Below, in pieces: positions 9,501 through 17,770 of a DNA stretch of 64,000 bases. A program made the translations under genes and the position numbers. Position 1 is the stretch's first letter; every line of letters starts with the position of its first letter. The stretch lies in NCBI GenBank assembly GCA_049664225.1, contig JBATEX010000145.1:1-64000 (forward strand), written 5' to 3'. The notes below the pieces were generated by a model, which did not search any database, had not been told where the DNA came from, and worked only from the letters and a program-made list of their open reading frames with translations. The DNA is from JAUVRX01 sp049664225 (GTDB lineage Bacteria; Acidobacteriota; Thermoanaerobaculia; Multivoradales; JAHEKO01).

Positions 9501-9775
9501 TCATCGAAGATCGGCTCGAAGCTCAAGCCTCCGTCGATCGTCTTCCAAACCCCTCCCGAGGCCGCACCTACATAGAGGATGTTGGGGTCGCCGGGAATGC
9601 CTTCGACATCGGCTACGCGACCACTCATGTTCACCGGACCGACGTTTCGCCATTCCAGGTGATCGTAGGGCGTCGCCTCTTTGGCTGCGGTCGACGCTTC
9701 AGCGACTCCGGCAATAGGGAGCAATACCACCGGGAAGAGAGCCACTACACAGAATCTGAGCTTCGGTTGGATCAC
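6542..9775 (-). CDS. Large exported BNR/Asp-box beta-propeller protein (sortilin/Vps10-like)
   Basis: 1077 aa with an N-terminal signal peptide (hydrophobic core ~9-25, cleavage likely near VAEA-STA). I count about eleven Asp boxes of the S-x-D-x-G-x-S/T-W/F type (e.g. STDGGASW, SQDRGETF, SIDGGNSW, SHDRGGTW) spread over residues ~70-720, which predicts one or two large beta-propellers as in sortilin and sialidase-like proteins. The last ~330 residues include an acidic linker and a helical tail and lack Asp boxes. No sialidase catalytic residues could be assigned. These giants are common in Acidobacteriota and related phyla and are probably periplasmic or surface proteins of unknown ligand. 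Confidence 0.85.
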   Translation of the reverse strand: MIQPKLRFCVVALFPVVLLPIAGVAEASTAAKEATPYDHLEWRNVGPVNMSGRVADVEGIPGDPNILYVGAASGGVWKTIDGGLSFEPIFDDQPIASIGDLALAPSNPDVIYVGTGEANVRNSVSYGNGIYKSTDGGASWKHMGLGDTRHISRIVVHPTDPDIVYVGALGHIFGPNEERGVFRSTDGGASWEKVLFVDDRHGVSDLDMDPTNPNILYAGFWHFERKPWTHRTGSEEGGVWKTVDGGASWEKLDEGLPRLMGRIGVKVAPSNPQVVYLIVESDEGTFFRSQDRGETFEKMTDNVQIVSRGLYYTDMRVDPQNENRVYAISSRLFVSIDGGNSWERISKSTHVDFHSLWIDPIDPRRIWQGQDGGIAVSYDRGGTWDPIRNLPIAQFYQVFHDDREPFYYLGGGLQDNGTWYGPSRTREPAGILEDDWRMMSFGDAYWVVPHPDDPELFLSEYQGGGIVRTDMRTRQQIDVSPQPRRNDGGPVGVLEYRFNWNAPIVASPHDPHTIYFAGNVVFKTRDFGDSWQVISPDLTTNDPEKQGEAGGPAWTENTTAEYHTTLISFAESPVQAGLLWAGSDDGRLHVSQDGGDAWQDVTTNVPDMPEFSPVSHIEPSRTSPNAAYVAFDRHMFDDFRPHIYVTNDSGGTFRRISDGLPEGAWVWIVREDPRNHDLLWVGTELGLYASHDRGGTWRRLHLKNLPTVAVHDVLVHPRENDLILGTHGRAIWVFDDATPLQEFDPTDDEQKTHLFGMRPALRYPSRFTRYGLGDRRHKAPNPPAGALVTYYLSEDLEEEDEAVTSDDSSKAAKHKDESDEAEEERLKIEILGVSGETIRTLDGESLGRKKGLNRVAWDLAMDGPRQRTDEKPEADEFDGPPRGPWVLPGTYTVRLTFDEKMMEAPVEVRVDPSIDVGLEDLRQQFLFVKALQDKVSVLNDGLRRIDAVTAQLAARRATVKKMEQDLPDDLLSALSDYEQGTAELVEGLARAEDKPYWSQGPRLSERLQSLAREVDGQFAAPTKAQIDYLVELEAEFQEKVEEVNILFTETLPTLNGQLQEQGIPSILLPAALEVPVL

Positions 9776-9913
9776 GAGAACCTCCCTCCAAAGAGACCGA
9801 CAAAGGGCAATCGTACCAGACCTCTGCTCTGTAAAATTCGGTCTCTGGAGCGATCGGGAGGACCCTGAGAGTCCCCGCTTCCGGCCGATATCCAGCGCCG
9901 CGATTCGAGCTGC

Positions 9914-10315
9914 CTACTGCTTCTTGTACATCAAGCCCAGAACCGCGCCGAGGACCAGATAGCCGATGAGGTTGATGCCGCCCCAGCACCAGCTCATGTA
10001 GTAGGGAAACCCCTCGAACACCAGAGAATTGTAGAACGGCGCGAAGAACGCGATCATCCCAAGCCAGAACCCGAAGCTGACACCCCCCATCAGCCCCTCG
10101 GCCCACACGCTACGGGTCTTGGCGAAGAGGAAGGCTGCCATGATCGACATGCACACCGCGACGAGAGTGAAATGCAGGGGATTGGCCTGTTCCTGAGTAA
10201 AGACCGCGTACTTCTCGTATGTTGCCGCCATGATCATTCCGTGCATGACGAAACTGGCGACATTGACTGCGACACCACCGACGACCCCGGCGACAACCGC
10301 CTTCCCATAGTTCAT
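9914..10315 (-). CDS. Small four-TM membrane protein, unknown function
   Basis: 133 aa with four hydrophobic segments (approximately 8-30, 48-66, 74-95, 108-128) and a short Lys-Lys-Gln cytoplasmic tail. A strong AAAGGAGG site sits just before the ATG. It has Gly-rich membrane helices (VVGGVAVNV and MGGVSFGFWLG). I do not recognise the family. It is followed across a non-coding stretch by MITE copy B and lies downstream of nothing obviously related. Confidence 0.7.
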   Translation of the reverse strand: MNYGKAVVAGVVGGVAVNVASFVMHGMIMAATYEKYAVFTQEQANPLHFTLVAVCMSIMAAFLFAKTRSVWAEGLMGGVSFGFWLGMIAFFAPFYNSLVFEGFPYYMSWCWGGINLIGYLVLGAVLGLMYKKQ

Positions 10316-10447
10316 GCTGCCTCCTTTCGGTCAAAAAGACTGGGTGAGTATACGTCAAGCCCCTTTCTGCGGAAGGCTTGCCTGCCTGAGATAGACTCGA
10401 CTTCCAGACACTCAACTTGGGCATTTCAAGGTGTCGGGAGACGAGCT
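10316..10447. other. Intergenic spacer upstream of MITE copy B
   Basis: I see nothing recognisable here beyond the ribosome-binding site of the 9914-10315 gene. The MITE begins at 10448, so insertion occurred in the divergent spacer between that gene and the NmrA-like gene. Confidence 0.4.
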
Positions 10448-10628
10448 TAGCCCGCATCATTCATGAACCCGCGAGCAGATTGTGGAAAGCGTCTGTCAGA
10501 TCTGGCCACCCGCAGGGAGGAGCACCGGAGGCAACCTTGCAGGTTGTTGAGGAGTGATGAGCGAGGACGGCCTGAGATGGCGGGCGATCTCCGCTAGATG
10601 CCGTGAGGCTCATGAATAATGCGGGCTA
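10448..10628 (+). repeat. MITE-like element, copy B (complete, 181 bp)
   Basis: Bounded by 19-bp terminal inverted repeats, TAGCCCGCATCATTCATGA (10448-10466) and TCATGAATAATGCGGGCTA (10610-10628), which match at 18 of 19 positions. It has an internal short palindrome CAACCTTGCAGGTTG and no coding capacity. Positions 10448-10585 match copy A (1-139) in inverted orientation. Terminal repeats, small size and repetition suggest a non-autonomous transposable element. No transposase is present in the window. Confidence 0.85.
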
Positions 10629-10673
10629 GGTCTGCCGGCGGCCACCATCGACCTGCCACGGGGAGGATCAACC

Positions 10674-11534
10674 ATGGATCTCGTAGTTGGTGCAACGGGC
10701 GATCTCGGAGGACGCATCACCAGGCGTCTCCTGGAACAGGGGGAGCAGGTTCGGGTCCTGGTCCGCGACACGTCGGATGTAAGCCCCCTGAAGGCAGCTG
10801 GAGCCGAGTTGGCGTTCGGCGATCTCAAAGAGATCCTCACCGTGGATGCGGCCTGCAAGGGAATCGATCGCATCATATCCACGGCTACCGGCGCCTCGCG
10901 TGGAGGCGACGATTCCGTGGAAGCCGTCGATCGACAGGGCCATGCGACACTTCTCCGCTGCGCGGAGAGCGCTGGTATCCGCCGAATCGTCTATGTATCG
11001 GCAACAGGCTTCAAGAGCGACTCGCCCGTCGACCTGGCCCGCGCCAAGGCCACCACCGCTGAGGCGATCCGCTCGAGCGGTCTCAGCTACACGATTCTGC
11101 AACCGACGCTGTTCATGGAGTCTTGGATCGGCTTCGTCGTCGGGGCGCAGCTTCGGCTGGGTGACACGGTGCAGGTAATCGGGGACCCGGCCCGAAAATA
11201 CGGCTTCGTCGCCGTCGAGAACGTGGCCGACCTGGTGCTTTCGGTGCTCGACCATCCTGACGCCCAGCGAGCCGACATTCCATTGAGCGCCGGCTCCTGT
11301 TCGTATCAGCAGATCGTTGGCTGGATTGCCAAAGCCATCGACCGGGACCTGCAGGTGCACAGTGTGCCTCCAAGCAGTGCGATCCAGGGCTTCCCCCCGA
11401 TCCTCAACGAGCTCTGGTCATTCGCGGCTACGGGCGGAATGGGGCCGCTGACGACGCCGAAGGTCGCCGAGAAATTCGGCTTCGAGATGGTCCGACCCAG
11501 GGCCTTTGTTCAGGATTTCTTCGGTACCGACTAG
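10674..11534 (+). CDS. NmrA/SDR-like NAD(P)-binding protein
   Basis: 286 aa. The Rossmann motif GATGDLGG sits at residues 6-13, followed by LVRDTSD at the end of the second strand and RIVYVSATG at strand 5. It belongs to the atypical SDR/NmrA-like group, whose members act as NAD(P)H sensors or reduce small quinones. A classical YxxxK catalytic pair is not evident at the expected site, so an enzymatic function is uncertain. A GGGGAGG site precedes the ATG. The start lies 45 bp beyond the right end of MITE copy B, so the element may supply or disrupt its promoter. It is convergent with the TPM operon, with a 4-bp tail overlap. Confidence 0.83.
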   Translation: MDLVVGATGDLGGRITRRLLEQGEQVRVLVRDTSDVSPLKAAGAELAFGDLKEILTVDAACKGIDRIISTATGASRGGDDSVEAVDRQGHATLLRCAESAGIRRIVYVSATGFKSDSPVDLARAKATTAEAIRSSGLSYTILQPTLFMESWIGFVVGAQLRLGDTVQVIGDPARKYGFVAVENVADLVLSVLDHPDAQRADIPLSAGSCSYQQIVGWIAKAIDRDLQVHSVPPSSAIQGFPPILNELWSFAATGGMGPLTTPKVAEKFGFEMVRPRAFVQDFFGTD

Positions 11535-12028
11535 AGGATTGCCGGACGGTCCGGAAGCTCGTTCAAGTTACCACCGTCCGCCGGAAAGCTCCGGGCCATG
11601 AGACCTCCCACGGCCCTTACGCCATCTAGCGCTCCCGCCTCGAAGTGGGTCTCTGAAAACTCCAGCTCCATTCTGTGACAGATCTGGGTCCACTCGTCGG
11701 CTGCCACGCAGGACCTGAATCCACGATCCGCAAGAATTTCGACTTTGCGATCTGCTAGCAGGACGTAGATCAGAACTCCGCTGTTCTCCTCGGTATCCCA
11801 GACGCCCAGGTCGCCGAATACTTGGACCGCGCGTTCTCGCGAGCTGACCCCACGCAGGGCAGGCCAGGCATCGAGCGAGCCTTCGATGGCAAAGCGGATC
11901 TCCCCTCGATGGGTCGCTTCGGATTCACGAATAGCCGCCTCGATCGCTTCGAGAGTCGATGGAGGAAACCTGCGAAGCAGCGTCCATCTCGTCGTATTCA
12001 TGTGCCGAAAGCAGCGAGCTACATCCAT
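11531..12028 (-). CDS. TPM-domain protein, third gene of lemA operon
   Basis: 165 aa. A TPM-like alpha/beta domain spans residues ~20-150 (SEATHRGEIRFAIEG, SGVLIYVLLADRKVEILAD, then a helical ending). Unlike its upstream neighbour it lacks a signal peptide and a membrane segment, so it is probably cytoplasmic or associates with a partner. The start ATG overlaps the stop of the preceding TPM gene in a TGATG arrangement, which implies translational coupling. The reading frame stays open further upstream inside that gene, but that part is Pro/Gly-rich shadow sequence, so I start at 12028. Confidence 0.82.
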   Translation of the reverse strand: MDVARCFRHMNTTRWTLLRRFPPSTLEAIEAAIRESEATHRGEIRFAIEGSLDAWPALRGVSSRERAVQVFGDLGVWDTEENSGVLIYVLLADRKVEILADRGFRSCVAADEWTQICHRMELEFSETHFEAGALDGVRAVGGLMARSFPADGGNLNELPDRPAIL

Positions 12029-12951
12029 CACCAACTCCCTGAGGCGCCGCCGCCTCCGAAACTGCCGCCACCGCCGCTGAAGCCGCCGCCACTGAAGCCC
12101 CCTCCGCCCCATCCTCCGGAGCTCCAACCACCGCCTGACCGGCCCCCGGCCCGGGGGTGGCTGGACCATCTGCCACCACCGGCTCGGGCTCCCCCGAGCA
12201 GCATGATCACAAAGGTGATGATGCCCGCCACGAGACCCACCATCAGCAGGCTGCTCAGCAACCAGACGATCACTCCGGCAATCGTGGCTCCAGCGAGGGA
12301 TCCCCAGAACCGTCCGAACAGCATTCGCAGAAAGCCACCTGCGATGAAAGCCACTATTAGCAAGAATGGGAAGAGGCTCTTCAAGCCTGCCCACGGACCC
12401 GGTTCCCAGTTGGGCTGAGGCTCCGGAAGGGGCTCCCCCTCGGCCACGGCGATCATTCTCTCGACCCCCAACTCGATGCCACCGGGAACGTCACCGGATC
12501 GAAACCTGGGGAGGATCGACTCGCTGATGATCCTCCTCGAGGCAAGATCTGTGAGCGCTCCCTCTAGCCCATAGCCCACCTCGATACGGACGTTTCGATC
12601 CTCGAGGGCCACCAGAAGCAGCGCTCCGTCGTCGATACCCTCGCGCCCCAGCATCCAAGCTTCAGCTACCCGCAGTGCATACTGCTCGACAGCCTCCGGC
12701 TCCGTCGTCGGTATCACGAGGACTGCGATCTGGCTGCCGGTTCTGGATTCGAACGCCGCCAGCCGCTCCTCGAGGGCCGCGAGTGCGGCGCCATCCAGCG
12801 TCGAAGTCTGGTCTGTGACTCTGGTCTTCAGTTCCGGAACCGGCACTTCGGCAGCCGCAAAACCGCTCCACAACAAGGTGGCGAGAACGATCTGCCACCC
12901 AAGGGCCCGCCGCCAACCCCGTTGCGCGCGACGATCCCCCTCGAGTCGCAC
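12028..12951 (-). CDS. YgcG-like TPM-domain membrane protein
   Basis: 307 aa. An N-terminal signal or anchor (ALGWQIVLATLLWSGFAAAE) precedes a TPM domain (VTDQTSTLDGAALAALEERL, then SQIAVLVIPTT, DDGALLLVALEDRNVRIEVG). It has two central membrane helices and ends in a Gly/Ser-rich tail finishing GASGSW. This is the usual YgcG architecture seen beside LemA proteins. GTG 12951 is taken as start because it lies one base after the lemA stop and leaves a clean signal peptide; an ATG at 13035 would add a basic, unlikely leader overlapping lemA. Role unknown; LemA/TPM pairs are linked to envelope maintenance. Confidence 0.85.
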   Translation of the reverse strand: MRLEGDRRAQRGWRRALGWQIVLATLLWSGFAAAEVPVPELKTRVTDQTSTLDGAALAALEERLAAFESRTGSQIAVLVIPTTEPEAVEQYALRVAEAWMLGREGIDDGALLLVALEDRNVRIEVGYGLEGALTDLASRRIISESILPRFRSGDVPGGIELGVERMIAVAEGEPLPEPQPNWEPGPWAGLKSLFPFLLIVAFIAGGFLRMLFGRFWGSLAGATIAGVIVWLLSSLLMVGLVAGIITFVIMLLGGARAGGGRWSSHPRAGGRSGGGWSSGGWGGGGFSGGGFSGGGGSFGGGGASGSW

Positions 12952-12952
12952 C

Positions 12953-13549
12953 TCAGGTTCCGTCGCCGAAGTCGACAGTTGGCGGCGCGGCCAGTACCGC
13001 TTCGTCTTCGACCTCGAAGGTCGGTTTGACTTCATAGCCGAAGACCTTGGCAGTGAGATTCGTCGGGAATCTGCGCACCGTCATGTTGAACCCCTGAACG
13101 CTCTGGATATAGCGATTGCGCGCCACCGCGATACGGTTCTCGGTACCCTCGAGCTGCGCTTGTAGATCGCGAAAATTTTCATTGGCCTTCAAATCAGGAT
13201 ACTGCTCCACAACCAGGAGCAGTCGACTCAGGGCACCCGTCAACTCCCCCTGTGCCGCCTGGTAGTCGGCGAGAGCTTGTGGATCGTCGACCATGTCCGG
13301 AGTGGCCTGTATCTGCCCGACCCTGGAGCGAGCTTCGGTGACCTGGATCAGCACGTCTCCCTCGTACTCCGCATAGCCCTTGACTGTATTGACCAGATTC
13401 GGGATCAAATCGGCTCGCCGTTGGTACTGGTTCAACACCTCGGACCAGCCAGCCTTTACCTGCTCGTCCTGGGTTTGCAACGTGTTGTATCCACAGCCCG
13501 ACAGGGCTAATCCCGCCACGACGACCAACACCCAAACTGAACGCCTCAT
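12953..13549 (-). CDS. lemA: LemA-family lipoprotein
   Basis: 198 aa. Lipobox ALSGC with Cys19, then the LemA coiled-coil body: NTLQTQDEQVKAGWSEVLNQ and RRADLIPNLVNTVKGYA are hallmark stretches, as is FNMTVRRFPTNL near the C-terminus. It is the first gene of a coupled lemA-TPM-TPM operon (spacings 1 bp and -1 bp). Known LemA proteins are membrane or periplasmic helical proteins of unclear function. The start at 13549 fits the signal sequence. Confidence 0.93.
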   Translation of the reverse strand: MRRSVWVLVVVAGLALSGCGYNTLQTQDEQVKAGWSEVLNQYQRRADLIPNLVNTVKGYAEYEGDVLIQVTEARSRVGQIQATPDMVDDPQALADYQAAQGELTGALSRLLLVVEQYPDLKANENFRDLQAQLEGTENRIAVARNRYIQSVQGFNMTVRRFPTNLTAKVFGYEVKPTFEVEDEAVLAAPPTVDFGDGT

Positions 13550-13937
13550 GAAGTACCCCTTTCCTTGCCACCTCTCGTTCTTTGGTGGCTCGCCACTGTC
13601 ACTGGCCCCAAGCTTCGCGATCGATTCGGACCACCAAGCTCATGGACTCAGATCGTTGCCATCTTCTCCCAGATCGGCTGTCAACGTGCCGACTACCTCT
13701 GTCAGGTAGCTCTTCATCACGCTTTTCCTCTTCTTTCCTCTGCACTGTCTCGGCGGCGAATTTCGACTTGCCTGATATGTTACATCGCCGTTGCCATCCT
13801 CAAAAGGTGGCATGCCCACTGGAGGCCGAAGCCACCTCCTGGAAGAGTGTATCGACCAAAGCGTATGAGGGCCTGTAGGTACCGGCCTTTGCCGTATACT
13901 CGGCCCTCGCTGACGGCTGAACGACCTGGAGAACTCC
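13550..13937. other. Divergent intergenic region between lemA and ccsBA
   Basis: 388 bp. On the minus strand a 25-codon frame (13640-13717, MKSYLTEVVGTLTADLGEDG...) is preceded by GAGGAAAAG and could be a small peptide upstream of lemA; support is weak. TATACT at 13895-13900 could be a -10 box for ccsBA, but no good -35 is present at 16-18 bp. No stable hairpin stands out. Confidence 0.4.
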
Positions 13938-16259
13938 ATGCCCAAGTGGTTTCGATGGCTTGCATCCCTGAAGTTGAATACCGCGCTGCTAGTGTTCCTC
14001 GTACTGGTGCTCGGAGCGGGCACGATCGTCGAATCGAGGCTCGGTACCCAGGCTGCCCGGGCCATCTACTACGCACCCTGGTTCCAGGGATTGTTGGCTC
14101 TTCTCGGTATCAACATCGTCTGCTCGCTCTGGGAACGCTGGCCCTGGGGCAAGGAACGCATCGGTTTCGCCCTCACCCATGCTTCGATCGTGATCATTCT
14201 GCTCGGCGCCGGGATCACGCAATTCGCCAAGATCGAGGGACAGCTGGCGCTATGGGAAGGACAGTCCAGCGACGTGTTTGTCGATGCCAGCCAGCCTGGT
14301 CAACTCGTGGAGCACACCCTCCCGTTCACAGTGCACCTGGATGCTTTCGAGATCGACTACTACCCTGGCACCATGCGTCCGGCACAATTCCGCAGCCGGG
14401 TCCGCGTGGGAAACCCTCCATCGGGGCAGGTGTACGCCGCCGACATCGAGATGAACCACGAGCTCGCCTACGGTGGCTATCGCTTCTTCCAGAGCAGCTA
14501 CCGCCAGGAGGAAGGCCGAGAAATGACCGTCCTGTCGGTCTCCAAGGACCCCGGGCAACCTCTGGTCTTCGCCGGCTACGTGCTCTTGATTCTGGGCATG
14601 ATCACGGTTCTGATCACGCGGCTGAAACAATACCGGCAGGTGCCTCCGGAGGTCCGAGCAGGCAGCCCTGCCCTCAAGATCTCTCTGCTGCTCCTGATCC
14701 TGGGACTGTCGGCCGGGAGTGCAACCCTTTGGGCCGAGGTCGACCCGAGCGGCTTGCCGGATGATCAGGCCGTTGCCGCGCTGCGCACGCTGCCTGTCCA
14801 GCATGACGGCCGTGTCATGCCCCTGGACACCGTAGCCAGAGAGGGCATCTGGAACGTCACCGGGAAGCGAACCTGGAGTGGAATCGACCCGGTGGCCATG
14901 GCCGTCAGCTGGGTCGTCGAACCGGAGCGCTGGAGCAATGAGCCTATTGTCAAGCTCGACAGCTCGCAGCTCGCCGCCGAGCTCTCACTGCCACCCGGTA
15001 CCCGCTACGCGTCGTTTCAGCAGCTCGCGTCGATCCCCAGGCTCATGGAGTTGATCCGAGAGGCCCGCAGCAGGTCGGAGATCGAAGAGCCCCTTGACCC
15101 GCTGATGAAGGCAGCCCAGAAGGTCGAGCGCCGACTGGTCTGGCTGCAGCAGTTCACGACCCGGCGCACCCTCAGGTTGATTCCCGACCCGTCTGATCCG
15201 CAGGCCGGCTGGAGCCAACCGGAGCGCTTCGAGAGCCTGGAGGATCTCCTGGACATCGAGAGCCGCCTACAGGCATCGAACCCAGCTGGATATCCAAGCC
15301 ACAAGGCCATGCAGCGGGAAGTCAGTTACAACCGGGTGCGTCCAAGTCGGATCGCCTGGTTGGTGCTCCTGGTCGCCACCCTCGCCTCCTTGTCGGCATG
15401 GATCAAGCCCCGCCCCTGGCTCGATTGGCTCGCCGCGGGAGCGCTGTTTCTCGGCTTCGCTGTCATGAGCTGGGGACTCGCTACCCGGTGGCAGATCGCT
15501 GGCCGCATTCCAGCCTCCAATATGTACGAGTCGATGCTCTTCCTGGCCTGGGGAGTCGGCTTGTTCGCGCTGGTAGCGATGGGTTCCATTCGCAACCGCC
15601 TGGTGGTCCTCAACGCGGCTTTGGTTTCCACCCTGACCATGATTCTGATCGATTTGTTGCCGATGGACCCCTTCGTCCATCCCATGCCTCCGGTCCTGTC
15701 AGGAACTCCGTGGCTTGCGATCCATGTGCCCATCACCATGTTGAGCTACTCGGTCTTCGCCGTCGGAGTGCTACTCGCCCACATGCAGATCGGTATCGAG
15801 ATCTTCGGCAGAGACCGCCAGGACCTGGTCCGAAAGACGAACCAGTTGCTCTACTGGTACATCCAGGTCGGCTCGATCCTCTTGGCAGCCGGGATCATCA
15901 CCGGCTCCATCTGGGCGGCATCTTCCTGGGGCAGGTACTGGGGCTGGGATCCGAAGGAAGTCTGGTCGTTGATCGCCTTCCTGGCCTACATGGCGATTCT
16001 GCACGGTCGCTTCGACCGATTGATCGGTCCCTTCGGTACAGCCGCATTCAGTATCGTCGCCTTCTGGGCCGTCCTGATGACCTATATCGGGGTGAATTTC
16101 GTACTCACCGCGGGCCTTCACTCCTACGGCTTCGGTGAGTCCAGCGTCGTCCGGTGGATGATCATGCTGGGCCTTGTGGAAGTCGCATTCCTCACCGTTG
16201 GCTGGATCGCTCATCGCCGTCAGCCGAAGAGTCCTGCGGGCCTGCGAATCACCGGCTGA
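13938..16259 (+). CDS. ccsBA: Fused CcsBA (ResB-ResC) cytochrome c synthase
   Basis: 773-aa system II cytochrome c biogenesis protein joining CcsB/ResB (residues ~1-230, with a large periplasmic loop) to CcsA/ResC (C-terminal ~300 residues). The tryptophan-rich haem-handling motif WGRYWGWDPKEVWSL is present near residue 670. About ten membrane spans are visible. The protein transports haem and ligates it to CXXCH motifs of apocytochromes outside the membrane. The central ~250 residues between the halves form an extracytoplasmic segment. No other cytochrome genes lie nearby. It is convergent with the FG-GAP gene, stops 5 bp apart. Confidence 0.92.
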   Translation: MPKWFRWLASLKLNTALLVFLVLVLGAGTIVESRLGTQAARAIYYAPWFQGLLALLGINIVCSLWERWPWGKERIGFALTHASIVIILLGAGITQFAKIEGQLALWEGQSSDVFVDASQPGQLVEHTLPFTVHLDAFEIDYYPGTMRPAQFRSRVRVGNPPSGQVYAADIEMNHELAYGGYRFFQSSYRQEEGREMTVLSVSKDPGQPLVFAGYVLLILGMITVLITRLKQYRQVPPEVRAGSPALKISLLLLILGLSAGSATLWAEVDPSGLPDDQAVAALRTLPVQHDGRVMPLDTVAREGIWNVTGKRTWSGIDPVAMAVSWVVEPERWSNEPIVKLDSSQLAAELSLPPGTRYASFQQLASIPRLMELIREARSRSEIEEPLDPLMKAAQKVERRLVWLQQFTTRRTLRLIPDPSDPQAGWSQPERFESLEDLLDIESRLQASNPAGYPSHKAMQREVSYNRVRPSRIAWLVLLVATLASLSAWIKPRPWLDWLAAGALFLGFAVMSWGLATRWQIAGRIPASNMYESMLFLAWGVGLFALVAMGSIRNRLVVLNAALVSTLTMILIDLLPMDPFVHPMPPVLSGTPWLAIHVPITMLSYSVFAVGVLLAHMQIGIEIFGRDRQDLVRKTNQLLYWYIQVGSILLAAGIITGSIWAASSWGRYWGWDPKEVWSLIAFLAYMAILHGRFDRLIGPFGTAAFSIVAFWAVLMTYIGVNFVLTAGLHSYGFGESSVVRWMIMLGLVEVAFLTVGWIAHRRQPKSPAGLRITG

Positions 16260-16264
16260 GAGCT

Positions 16265-17770
16265 CTAGCCACCGGTCTGGCTGGAGAATACGACCAGGCT
16301 GAGCCGACCTCGAATCGGTTTCTCCTGGGTATCCGAGACGGCCCCGGAACTGTCTTCCTCGGGCGATTCATCCAATCGGAACCCAGTCCCCTCTCTCTCG
16401 ATCAGCACGACCTCGGGGCGCTCGTCGCCCACCACGTCGAGAACCTGCAGGCGGTCATTGACCGTCCCGATGGGTACCCGCCAGATGGGCTCTTCATTCA
16501 CGACCAGGTCGCCCGTGGCCTCGCGATTGCCCACAAAGACCAGCAAGGTCTCGCCTTCGATGAGGACCAGATCGGGAAACCCATCCTGATTCGTATCCTG
16601 CCCATAACTCCAGGTCTCACTCTCAACCTCCAAATTGGTCCTGCGTGTCTGCCCCTCGAATGCCCCCGAACCGGATCCCATGAAGGCCTCGACGACAAGC
16701 TTGCCGCCCCCGAGACCCTTCGGCTGGACCAGAACGACATCGTCGAAGCCATCACGGTTCACATCGAACACACCCACCCCAGGGCTGTACCAGTTGCGGG
16801 TCCGAGACTCCACCTCCAGTATCGGTGTGGCGCCGGATCGGCTTCGATCCTCGGACAACCGCAGAACTCGGAGCTTCTCCTTTTCGAAAATTCCGACCTT
16901 GTCGGCCCGAATAGTCGTGACCAGGAGAACAATCTCGCCATCCAGGAGCGCATACTGGCTCTCCTCCACCGTCTCGGGCGAGGGCAATTGAGACCATAGT
17001 TCCCGCACAGCTCCCTCGGGGCCGCTACCGGGCTCGAGGATGAGAGTCCGCAATCGCCGATCACCGATCGGCTCGGGACCGACCATATAAGTGAATTCTC
17101 GCGGCGAGTCTGGCGAGGGAAGAGCAGACACCAGGGGTGAGGAGAGACGCAGCCATCTGCCCTGCATTCGCGCTTTCACTGGTATCCCGTAGCTCTGGGT
17201 CTCCCGAAGGCGGCCCTCTTCCGGATCCAGATTCAATCGCTTCGCACTCCCGATTGCGGCCAGGACGAGCTCACTGGCCGCCACGGTCGAACCATCGAGA
17301 TTCGAGCGTGCCCTACCCTTGAGATCGACTCCCTCTCCTTCCAAGGCCAGCTCGAGCTTGCCTTCACCGACTAGTCGGAAGATCCTGCCGTGCTCGCCGA
17401 TCAGCAGCTCGGCAGTGCCATTGCCGGCCAGATCCACCGACGCCAGGGAATCCGTACCCGGTGGCAGGACCACCGGCAGATCACTCAGCCGCGCAGCATC
17501 TGCCATCCGAAGCTCATAGATGAAGCGCGGCCCTTCGGAGTCATCGGCAGGCTCCACCAGGAGTATCAGTGATCGCTCGCCTGAAGGCGACTGGTAGGCC
17601 TCGAAGGTCACCAAGGGGCCGGGGACCACGACCTCCGTCAGACTGACGCCCGGAGTCTCACTCGACCTCAGGGCACCGGATGTCTTCGCGCCAGTCTGTT
17701 CTGCCGCCGCGAGAGATGGAATCGAAGTCGCTAGGAGGAGGAGGGTAAGCGCTGTGTCGAGCCGCTTCAC
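16265..17770 (-). CDS. Exported FG-GAP/VCBS-repeat protein
   Basis: 501 aa with an N-terminal signal peptide (TALTLLLLATSIPSLAAAE). Repeats of the calcium-binding FG-GAP type appear as DLAGNGTAELLIG, DVNRDGFDDVVLV and DTNQDGFPDLVLI, which suggests a beta-propeller. The first two thirds are less regular. It overlaps the preceding FG-GAP gene by 4 bases (ATGA), so the two are co-translated. Ligand unknown; integrin-like propellers of this sort often mediate adhesion or binding of extracellular material. Confidence 0.82.
   Translation of the reverse strand: MKRLDTALTLLLLATSIPSLAAAEQTGAKTSGALRSSETPGVSLTEVVVPGPLVTFEAYQSPSGERSLILLVEPADDSEGPRFIYELRMADAARLSDLPVVLPPGTDSLASVDLAGNGTAELLIGEHGRIFRLVGEGKLELALEGEGVDLKGRARSNLDGSTVAASELVLAAIGSAKRLNLDPEEGRLRETQSYGIPVKARMQGRWLRLSSPLVSALPSPDSPREFTYMVGPEPIGDRRLRTLILEPGSGPEGAVRELWSQLPSPETVEESQYALLDGEIVLLVTTIRADKVGIFEKEKLRVLRLSEDRSRSGATPILEVESRTRNWYSPGVGVFDVNRDGFDDVVLVQPKGLGGGKLVVEAFMGSGSGAFEGQTRRTNLEVESETWSYGQDTNQDGFPDLVLIEGETLLVFVGNREATGDLVVNEEPIWRVPIGTVNDRLQVLDVVGDERPEVVLIEREGTGFRLDESPEEDSSGAVSDTQEKPIRGRLSLVVFSSQTGG

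Noticed and set aside
11531..12394. 287-codon frame covering the second TPM gene and part of the first
   Set aside because: The upstream third lies out of frame inside the first TPM gene and is Gly/Arg-rich; the real start is the coupled ATG at 12028.
13565..14764. 399-codon plus-strand frame overlapping the start of ccsBA
   Set aside because: It runs out of frame through clearly coding ccsBA sequence and is Arg/Pro/His-rich with no motif.
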